The notes beneath the pieces are model-generated. The model made no database searches, was not told where the DNA came from, and saw nothing but the letters and a program-made list of their open reading frames with translations. Below are positions 9,301-13,919 of a stretch of DNA of 13,919 bases, in pieces (positions within the stretch are counted from its first letter, which is position 1; every line of letters starts with the position of its first letter). This DNA comes from JAERML01 sp035687895 (GTDB taxonomy: Bacteria > Bacteroidota > Ignavibacteria > UBA10030 > UBA6906): the NCBI GenBank assembly GCA_035687895.1, contig DASRUE010000247.1:1-13919 (forward strand). The letters run 5' to 3'. Both the position numbers and the translations under genes were made by a program.

Positions 9301-9720
9301 GACAAAGATATCGTTACCGTCGATCGCTATGAGCGGCACTCCTGCGTAGCCTGGCTGACTGGTCCCGTCAATAATCACCGGGGAGGTGATCAGGGGAAGC
9401 GGGGATTTTGGATATATCACGACAAACCCACTGCCAATGCTGAAGTTGATACGGTCGAGACCCGGACTCGCATTGGCGTCGGTGATCGCTTTGCGAAGCG
9501 AACCGGCACCCGTGTCATTCGTGGTGCTGACGGTGAAGATTGAAGCAGGCCCGTTCGTATGAGCAGGAATGTTGATCCATGAGGGGAGAGCCGTGAGTCC
9601 GGGAATGTCGCCGCCTCCATCGTATCCCATATCTCTACCACGTGCCTCTCGAGAGACACGGGTTTGCCCAATTGCCATGTGGGCAACAACAAAACAAATG
9701 ACCAAGACGCGACTGTTCAC
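5764..9720 (-). CDS. Large secreted beta-helix / metzincin-like metalloprotease with T9SS sorting domain
   Basis: A 1318-residue exported protein, probably a surface or secreted zinc protease with a carbohydrate- or surface-binding beta-helix. The start is a GTG (9718-9720) with a near-perfect Shine-Dalgarno 6 nt away. Residues 1-18 are a signal peptide (ending MAIG). From about 60 to 490 is a right-handed parallel beta-helix: GSLRKAITDAN near 74, then four GNYIGTDATG-type turns near 181, 242, 313 and 383, several RNIISGN turns, and IFGNDSLGIDLG near 456. Residues 589-615 have two calcium-loop-like segments (DSDGDGIFD, DLNSDGVID), followed by HKDIFVEVEAM. The catalytic motif is HELGHTLGLDH, with zinc ligands H778, H782 and H788 and catalytic E779; SVMNY at 802-806 is a Met-turn, so the core is metzincin-like. 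I cannot assign a MEROPS family. After another DGDGNIDG loop, the end is an Fn3-like domain plus a T9SS type A domain (ALYQNFPNPFNPTTAI). First of the four exported-protein genes, it follows the regulator by 160 nt. Confidence 0.9.
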   Translation of the reverse strand: MNSRVLVICFVVAHMAIGQTRVSREARGRDMGYDGGGDIPGLTALPSWINIPAHTNGPASIFTVSTTNDTGAGSLRKAITDANASPGLDRINFSIGSGFVVIYPKSPLPLITSPVIIDGTSQPGYAGVPLIAIDGNDIFVAADGLTLLSAAAGSTVRSLVVSFFPGQGIVVNANACVVEGCYVGTTANGAGGRGNSFSGIFAQDASDCRIGGTTPSQRNVLSGNGQFGIIIRGLSVSDTVMGNYVGTDATGSYALRNMFDGVRLNYNSLTGFGATNCIVGGTMPEARNIISGNDSAGVGFVGSTVTNNRVLGNYIGTNAAGTSPIGNGSAGVRFFGSATIGVSYNNTIGGATAGARNIISGNGRSGVTILGGSSGGSGNIIIGNFIGTDASGTVKLANNGYGIYLTTTNVTSGSITNTRVGGASSDSGNIIFGNHGVGVSLSGSGVSQTLIRHNSIFGNDSLGIDLGANRVTPNDSLDSDTGPNGLQNFPIIDSVVVTSSSTKIYGRLDAKPNQRYTVDFFTNDSADTWHFGEGETFFAEHPNVVCDNTGRVQFVEIVSVPLPANKFVTAIATDSLGNTSEFSQALSGDSDGDGIFDSWETQGWGIDLNSDGVIDYDLYAHGARPNHKDIFVEVEAMSNLGPPAGALDSVRIAFARVNEDTVRNPDGQPGIALHCEPDNYNMAVWDFPLVFTNFKTVKDTAFGTTAERSSPNARHVLQAKRLVYRYCIFANTFGTTAIDKSSSGIAEDLVCDDFMVTFGGPTWNNTRRWQDHAGTFMHELGHTLGLDHGGGDGISYKINYISVMNYIWQKDYSWIKSGSWSLDYSLVPLPTLNETNLDESTGLDPPAGAYKIIAFPFIDGLDKLHWGRLEPGVAANWNGVGDSTETGLVVDINWRFPPQAPTRDQTMEGFADWSALRYNFRNTASFGTGVMTPQAVFNELTFEMADSLDQLPPPVPGGLFLMDGQLDTTAILISSNGGVSLYEAWSGSQLYVATTSAQSQGGDVMIFLARTRGALKAAPWLKSGQVGSWDAVLANESSTNVAGWLDADAVLLNGLAVDSASGFLEGVVDLDLYFGEHLSTVYIAAGRYTTEDGGALLVQVPAGDGDGNIDGAEFYELTDPALPIQLASFTATPLLNGYVRLDWVTLSEVNNYGFQIQRKRTTDPDFQTLPNSFVAGHGTTNEPHSYSFIDTMASAGQWVYRLKQIDLDGTIHYGPEVVVDVLTSVGEGSLPTVFALYQNFPNPFNPTTAIRFDVPRLSHVSLMVYNVLGQELMTLVNEIRKPGKYQALFNASSLSSGVYFYKLKTDGYTGTKKMILTK

Positions 9721-9725
9721 GGAGT

Positions 9726-9733
9726 ACCTCCTT
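9726..9733 (-). promoter_or_regulatory. Strong ribosome binding site that fixes a GTG start
   Basis: On the minus strand AAGGAGGT lies a few bases before the GTG at 9718-9720, with 6 nt between AAGGAGG and the start codon. It matches the anti-Shine-Dalgarno almost fully. It is the strongest ribosome binding site of the genes here and supports GTG as the real start of the beta-helix/protease gene. A signal peptide follows immediately, in agreement. Confidence 0.85.
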
Positions 9734-9828
9734 GAAATGAACCAGAATGGATTATGTCGCAGAACGGAACTGCTTGGAAAGCAAAAGGGGTGTGATAAAA
9801 TCTAACAGTTAGCCATCTCAGGTGGCAT

Positions 9829-9842
9829 GACGCAAATGCGTC
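9829..9842. promoter_or_regulatory. Palindrome between regulator and protease-like gene
   Basis: GACGCA-AA-TGCGTC is a perfect 6-bp inverted repeat with a 2-base centre. It lies about 110 nt upstream of the GTG of the beta-helix/protease gene and about 40 nt past the regulator stop. It could be an operator for a dimeric regulator. Read on the plus strand it is followed by TTTTT and could be a weak terminator, but no plus-strand gene needs one. A related half-site (TGCGTCATG) recurs over the regulator's start codon near 10598-10606. Function is not established. Confidence 0.35.
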
Positions 9843-9880
9843 TTTTTGAGGAGGGGGCTATGGCAGGGATCGATCCAGGG

Positions 9881-10600
9881 TTACAGCAAGCGTTCCTTGA
9901 GCGCCTTGGCAACAGCTCCACTGCGGGACTGGACCTGGAGCTTGCCATACATGTTGCGGAGATGGTTGTCGATTGTGTGGAAGCTAAGGAAAAGTCTGTC
10001 GGCAATCTCTTTCTTAGTGAGACCGTCTACAAGAAGGCGGAGAATCTCCTTCTCCCGTGGCGAAAGGTGATAATTTCCATGCGGCGCTGAGAATTGTGCG
10101 AACATCTCGAGCATCCGGCGCGCAATCTGAGGGTTGATCGGTGCGCCACCTGCAAGGATGGACTTCAGTGATTCTACAATTGTCTCTAACGTAGCACTCT
10201 TATGAAGATAGCCGGATGCCCCCGCACTAATAGCCTGAAACACCTTCTCGCTATCTTCAAAAACGGTAAGGATGACAACCTCAACGGAAGGAGCAACTGC
10301 TTTGATCTCCCGAACTCCTTCGATGCCGTTCATACCCGGCAGACCGATGTCCATCAGAATCAAATCTGGGAGCTCGTCGTTGTGCAGCAGACCGAGTGCG
10401 GGCTCGCACGCGGTAAACACGTGCTCACAGCTAAAGGTATCGCTCAGGTTCAGCAGGCCCGCAAGCTGGCGCCCGAATTCTTCATTGTCCTCAACAACCC
10501 AGACCGTATGCTTGTCGTTCTGTGGGATGGGATGGTCTGCCGACTGGCTCATGTAGTTGCTTTCTTCTCCAATGTAGGCTCCGACATACTCACCTGCCAT
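9881..10600 (-). CDS. NarL/LuxR-family response regulator
   Basis: A cytoplasmic DNA-binding response regulator of 239 residues. The receiver domain spans about residues 31-150: acidic pair E37/D38 (VVEDN), phospho-acceptor D84 in LILMDIGLPGMNG, T112 (VILTVFED) and K134 (GYLHKSA), so all key residues are present. A LuxR-type helix-turn-helix follows at about 178-235 (LSPREKEILRLL, then LTKKEIADRLFLSFHTIDNHL). The length is slightly above the family norm because of a 30-residue N-terminal extension. The ATG at 10598-10600 has no good Shine-Dalgarno. A second in-frame ATG 16 codons on (10550-10552) follows a purine-rich GGAGAAGAAAG stretch and may be the true start. The gene lies 7 nt after the kinase stop, which strongly suggests co-transcription and a cognate pair; LuxR-type regulators are the usual partners of HisKA_3 kinases. 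Its targets are unknown; the exported-protein genes just downstream are natural candidates. Confidence 0.93.
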   Translation of the reverse strand: MAGEYVGAYIGEESNYMSQSADHPIPQNDKHTVWVVEDNEEFGRQLAGLLNLSDTFSCEHVFTACEPALGLLHNDELPDLILMDIGLPGMNGIEGVREIKAVAPSVEVVILTVFEDSEKVFQAISAGASGYLHKSATLETIVESLKSILAGGAPINPQIARRMLEMFAQFSAPHGNYHLSPREKEILRLLVDGLTKKEIADRLFLSFHTIDNHLRNMYGKLQVQSRSGAVAKALKERLL

Positions 10601-10607
10601 GACGCAT

Positions 10608-13600
10608 TTACGTGGTTTTCACAGTCAGGGAGATGGCTGTGCCGGTTCCCTCTGCACTTGAAATGTCGAAGCTCCCCCCAATCTGTTCGGCCCTTCCTCG
10701 TAGATTTTGGAGTCCAATGCCCGCTTTCGGTGTGTCGGGATTAAACCCTTTACCATTGTCACGTAGTTTCAAAATGAATTCTCCCTGCTGAAATTGGACC
10801 TCGATATTCACCTCAGATGCAGCAGAGTGTTTGATGATGTTGTTCAGGCATTCCTTGTAGAAGAGGAAGATGTTTCTCTTGAATTCAAGACTTACTTTGT
10901 CTGACAATAGGGAATCCGGCCCCTTGAAAGTGTACGAGATTCCTTTCAACATCCGCGCGGTGACCTCTCGCATCTTCAGGATCATATCGTCCAGCGAGTC
11001 ATTCCTTGAGCTGAGGACCCACACAATATCGCGCATCATGTCCTGAGTCCTCAGGGCAATCCTCCCGATCTGTCGTATTTCATCCCGTTCTTGCGGCGAG
11101 AGCGGACGCTTATGTTCCATCGCCTGCGTTGCAAGGACGATGCTGCTCAGGTCGGTGCCAACGTCGTCGTGCAGATCGCTGGCAATCCGCGTGCGAAGCC
11201 GCTCGATGGCGAGAAGCTGGTTGACCCTGTTGCGATAGAGCAGATACAGCGCCGTCGTAACTGCGACGATCACCAAAACAATAAACCACCACGTCATCCA
11301 GAACGGAGGAGCAATAATGAGCTTGATAGAAGCCCCTTCCATGTTCCAGACCCCGTCGTTGTTTGAGCCTCGCACTCTGAAGTTATACTCTGCTGGGCTC
11401 AGACGAGTGTAGGCTGCGTAACGTCTCGTCCCCGCTTCCACCCAATTGCGATCAAAACCTTCGAGCTTGTACGCGTATTGGTTTCTCTGCGGAGCCGTGT
11501 AATCGAGTGCAACAAACTCAAACGAAAAGAAATCCTGATCGTATGTCAGATGGATCTCTTTAACAGCAGAAACAGATTGGGAGTGGAAAAACGGCTTATC
11601 AAAGACTTTAAAGCTCGTAATGACAACCGGAGGGATGTTGGGATTGTCCCTGATGCTGTCAGGATGAAACATATTCAAGCCATTGATGCCGCCGAAGTAC
11701 ATCCAACCGTTCTTTCCCTTGAAACATGAGCCTGAAAGAAAGCGGTCCCCTTGCAAGCCGTCCTCCGTTGTGAAGTTCCTGAAGGCGTGTGTTTTCCTGT
11801 TGAATCTCGATAGGCCTTTTTCAGTCGCTATCCAGAGATTTCCGTGGTCGTCAGAAAGAATTCCTTTCACGTAGTCACTGGGCAAGCCATCCTGTTCAAG
11901 AAAATAGGTGAAGGCATTCGCACGAGGGTCATAGCGATTGAATCCTCCTCCCCATGTACCAAACCAGAAATAGCCGTCATCATCTTCAAATATCGAGCGG
12001 ACAGCTCCAGAGCTGGGACCAGCCGGATCGTTGAGGCTGGACTCAAAATGCGTGAAACGATTTGTTGTTATGTTGAATTTGTTTAGGCAACAGTATTGAC
12101 CACCAAGCCATATCGACCCATGATGGTCTTCGTACATGCACCACACGCCGGTCCCGGCAAGTGTGTCACGAGAAACGATTTTCCGGTCGCGATTCAGGCG
12201 CACGACATCTTCGCCGGTGTCGGTCTCGTTAATTTTTCCAACCCAGAGGTTACCCCTGCTATCTTCGAGGATGGACTTCACAGATGTGATCGAATAGTGA
12301 ACGAAACGTCTCCGTTCCTGATCAAGGCAGTCGAGACTGGACCCCGTGCCAACCCCCGCACCGATCCAGAGATTGCCGCTCACATCTTCGAAGAGAGCAT
12401 TGATTTGATCTGCACCAACGGAGTGTTCCTCCCGTGGGTTGTGGCGATAGTGTGTAAACGTGTATGTACGCGGATCAAATCGGTCTAAACCACCATCAGT
12501 TCCAATCCACACATATTCGGCTTTGTCTTCATACACGGCGGTCACGTAGTTGCTGCTCAGACCGCTCTCCGGGTTCGAAGTGCTTCTATACGACAGGAAC
12601 TTCTGCCTGTTTGGATCACAGCGGTCCACCCCACCCTGAAATGTTCCTAACCACATTACACCAACCCTGTCTCGGTAGATGGCAATTACCCGCCCACTAA
12701 CACTTGCTGGGTCCATCGGGTCAGTAGAATAATGTGCAAAAGTCCTTGCCTGTGGGTCGAACACATCGAGGCCGCTAAAGTGCCCGATCCAAAGGTTGCC
12801 TCTTGTATCTTCTGCGATACTGTTTACAACTCCGCCTGCCAGCTCATGCGCGTTCGCAGACGTGGGGCCAACGGGTCGAGGCAAAGGAGTAAAGATATTG
12901 TTCGTGATGTCAAAGGACCAGATACCATTGTCGGCCTGAATCGCCCAGAGTGTGCCAGCCCTGTCTTCGTGAAGTTGCAGTATCCTTCGTCGGAGAGATG
13001 TACGTTTCTCAAAGAGATATCTTGTGAAGCGGTCGGTTGTCCCATCATACCTGCAGATTCCGTTCGTTGTTGTAACCCACAGTGTTCCCGACCTGTCAAG
13101 CAAAAGCGAGATAACTCCATCAGCATTGATACTGGTCGGGTCGTGCGGATCATGGAAGTAGCGGGCAAACACTTGCCTATCTTCATCATATCTATTCAGA
13201 CCCTTTGACGTTGCAACCCAAAGCCTGTGATTGCGATCCTCGCGAATCATGAGAACTGCGTTGTCGCTTAGGCTCCCCTGATTACCGGGTGCATTGCCAA
13301 GACGTATGAACCTGTCACGGTCGCGGTCGAAGAGATTCAGGCCGTTACTGGTTCCGATCCAAAGTCTGTCGCGGTTGTCTTCGTAGATATCATTGATACC
13401 GTTGAGCGACACCGTTGTTGAATCACGTGTGTCATATTTGTAGATCTTCATTGAGTAGCCATCATAACGGTTCAGACCATCTTCCGTACCGAACCACATA
13501 AATCCCTGGCTGTCTTGCACGATCGTCTTGACGATATCCTGCGAAAGTCCCTGTGGCGTGGAGATGTGGTCGAACTTAAGGTCGCGACGCTGTGAATGTG

Positions 13601-13667
13601 CGGGCGGTACCGCACATGGGCAAATCATAATGACCAGCAGTAACAGCGTGGCTCGAGGTTGGGACAT
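10608..13667 (-). CDS. Double-propeller sensor histidine kinase (HisKA_3 type)
   Basis: A membrane sensor kinase of 1019 residues counted from the ATG at 13665-13667; an in-frame GTG two codons earlier (ending 13673) is an alternative. A signal peptide at about 1-26 exports the N-terminus. The periplasmic part has about 14 two-component-regulator-propeller repeats of the form I-x-x-x-x-E-D-x-x-G-x-(L/F)-W-(I/F)-G-T-x-x-G-L-x-x-(Y/F)-D, enough for two seven-bladed propellers. A Y_Y_Y domain follows (YAYKLEGFDRNW, then YNFRVRGSNNDG) with one membrane span at about 791-811 (WWFIVLVIVAVTTALYLLY). The cytoplasmic part has a HisKA_3 segment with phospho-acceptor H833 in RIASDLHDDVG, and a HATPase domain: N-box KECLNNIIKHSA, G1 RDNGKGFNP, G2 GIGLQNLRGRA. 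There is no receiver or helix-turn-helix, unlike the one-protein hybrid kinases of Bacteroides, so phosphate must pass to the neighbouring regulator. Propeller kinases often sense glycans; the ligand here is unknown. The Shine-Dalgarno is poor, and a promoter lies very close upstream. Confidence 0.93.
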   Translation of the reverse strand: MSQPRATLLLLVIMICPCAVPPAHSQRRDLKFDHISTPQGLSQDIVKTIVQDSQGFMWFGTEDGLNRYDGYSMKIYKYDTRDSTTVSLNGINDIYEDNRDRLWIGTSNGLNLFDRDRDRFIRLGNAPGNQGSLSDNAVLMIREDRNHRLWVATSKGLNRYDEDRQVFARYFHDPHDPTSINADGVISLLLDRSGTLWVTTTNGICRYDGTTDRFTRYLFEKRTSLRRRILQLHEDRAGTLWAIQADNGIWSFDITNNIFTPLPRPVGPTSANAHELAGGVVNSIAEDTRGNLWIGHFSGLDVFDPQARTFAHYSTDPMDPASVSGRVIAIYRDRVGVMWLGTFQGGVDRCDPNRQKFLSYRSTSNPESGLSSNYVTAVYEDKAEYVWIGTDGGLDRFDPRTYTFTHYRHNPREEHSVGADQINALFEDVSGNLWIGAGVGTGSSLDCLDQERRRFVHYSITSVKSILEDSRGNLWVGKINETDTGEDVVRLNRDRKIVSRDTLAGTGVWCMYEDHHGSIWLGGQYCCLNKFNITTNRFTHFESSLNDPAGPSSGAVRSIFEDDDGYFWFGTWGGGFNRYDPRANAFTYFLEQDGLPSDYVKGILSDDHGNLWIATEKGLSRFNRKTHAFRNFTTEDGLQGDRFLSGSCFKGKNGWMYFGGINGLNMFHPDSIRDNPNIPPVVITSFKVFDKPFFHSQSVSAVKEIHLTYDQDFFSFEFVALDYTAPQRNQYAYKLEGFDRNWVEAGTRRYAAYTRLSPAEYNFRVRGSNNDGVWNMEGASIKLIIAPPFWMTWWFIVLVIVAVTTALYLLYRNRVNQLLAIERLRTRIASDLHDDVGTDLSSIVLATQAMEHKRPLSPQERDEIRQIGRIALRTQDMMRDIVWVLSSRNDSLDDMILKMREVTARMLKGISYTFKGPDSLLSDKVSLEFKRNIFLFYKECLNNIIKHSAASEVNIEVQFQQGEFILKLRDNGKGFNPDTPKAGIGLQNLRGRAEQIGGSFDISSAEGTGTAISLTVKTT

Positions 13668-13687
13668 GGGCACCGGATTTGGCAGCC

Positions 13688-13716
13688 AATCTAGACATGG
13701 AAGAGGGGAATGTCAA
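13688..13716 (-). promoter_or_regulatory. Sigma-70-like promoter for the kinase-regulator operon
   Basis: On the minus strand there is TTGACA (13711-13716), a 17-nt spacer, and TAGATT (13688-13693): a full consensus -35 and a 5/6 -10 at ideal spacing. Transcription would start near 13681, leaving a leader of only about 8-16 nt before the kinase start, which matches the absence of a good Shine-Dalgarno there. The elements resemble the general bacterial housekeeping type, not the TTTG / TAnnTTTG type of Bacteroidia. Confidence 0.6.
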
Positions 13717-13780
13717 GCAATGAACTGGCTACCAACTGGACAAAGGAAAACGCTGCGTCTTCGACAAGCGGATTCTTGCC

Positions 13781-13810
13781 AAAAGGCTCTGATTTCTCAG
13801 AGCCTTTTTT
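13781..13810 (-). terminator. Terminator after tRNA-Glu
   Basis: A perfect 12-bp stem (AAAAGGCTCTGA with TCAGAGCCTTTT) closes on a 4-nt loop that reads GAAA on the minus strand, a stable GNRA tetraloop. It starts about 12 nt past the tRNA 3' end. On the minus strand the stem ends in TTTT; on the plus strand it ends in TTTTTT, so it could stop transcription from either side. It separates the tRNA from the kinase promoter. Confidence 0.8.
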
Positions 13811-13822
13811 GCTTCAATGGGG

Positions 13823-13895
13823 TGCCCCCAACCGGATTCGAACCGGTGTTACAGGCTTGAAAAGCCCGTGTCCTAGGCCTCTAGACGATGGGGGC
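13823..13895 (-). tRNA. tRNA-Glu (anticodon TTC)
   Basis: Read on the minus strand, a 73-nt cloverleaf is visible. The acceptor stem GCCCCCA pairs with TGGGGGC, with discriminator A. A D-arm containing TCTAGAGGCCTAGGA follows. The anticodon stem CGGGC/GCCTG encloses the loop TTTTCAA with TTC at positions 34-36. The T-arm is ACCGG-TTCGAAT-CCGGT. TTC decodes GAA and GAG, so it is tRNA-Glu; the D-arm wording matches bacterial tRNA-Glu. The CCA end is not encoded (the discriminator is followed by CCCC), so a CCA-adding enzyme must supply it. Confidence 0.96.
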
Positions 13896-13919
13896 AAGCG
13901 TGATTGCAAATTGCGGATT

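Noticed and set aside
9751..9779. Possible promoter for the protease-like gene (TTCCAA, 17 nt, CATAAT on the minus strand)
   Set aside because: The -10 element is good (5/6) but the -35 matches only 3/6. It is too weak to list as a feature, though the position would suit.
12096..12488. Plus-strand open frame of 130 codons
   Set aside because: It is antisense to the propeller repeats of the kinase, which are clearly the coding frame.
13823..13895. tRNA gene as an integration site for a mobile element
   Set aside because: I see no integrase and no repeated copy of the tRNA 3' end elsewhere in the window.

Overview
The window looks like chromosomal DNA from a member of the Fibrobacteres–Chlorobi–Bacteroidetes group, most likely an Ignavibacteria/Chlorobi-type lineage. 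Three of the four secreted proteins end in a type IX secretion (T9SS) type A sorting domain with the NYPNPFNPSTTI-type motif common in those lineages. The sensor kinase is of the periplasmic two-component-regulator-propeller type, also common there. The assignment is an inference from motifs; no database search was possible. Every gene I can support lies on the minus strand, so the window is read from its right end to its left end.

Layout in transcription order. (1) A tRNA-Glu(TTC) gene at 13823-13895, followed by a strong hairpin terminator. (2) A two-component system: a double-propeller sensor histidine kinase with its own consensus-like promoter, then, 7 nt downstream, a NarL/LuxR-type response regulator. 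(3) After a 160-nt gap that holds a small palindrome, four genes for exported proteins: a very large beta-helix/metzincin-like protein (GTG start, near-perfect Shine-Dalgarno), a seven-repeat FG-GAP propeller protein, a tail-fibre-like protein with YadA-head-type repeats and an S74 self-cleaving chaperone tail, and a small T9SS-sorted protein. (4) A 375-nt left end with a possible terminator and no gene I can support.

How it may work together: the kinase has a periplasmic sensor, one membrane span, HisKA_3 and HATPase domains but no receiver, so the adjacent regulator is its obvious partner. The four exported proteins lie 29, 76 and 48 nt apart and could be one transcript. Three carry T9SS sorting domains; two of these share a near-duplicate ~200-residue C-terminal cassette. 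A reasonable inference is a locus building or remodelling the cell surface (adhesion, matrix, proteolysis) under local two-component control. Nothing here proves the regulatory link.

I see no CRISPR array, transposase, integrase, toxin-antitoxin pair or recognisable defence system. The S74 protein resembles a phage tail fibre, but no other phage gene is present. The most interesting items are the beta-helix/metalloprotease/T9SS fusion, the S74-terminated adhesin that lacks a T9SS tail, and the kinase promoter with its very short leader.
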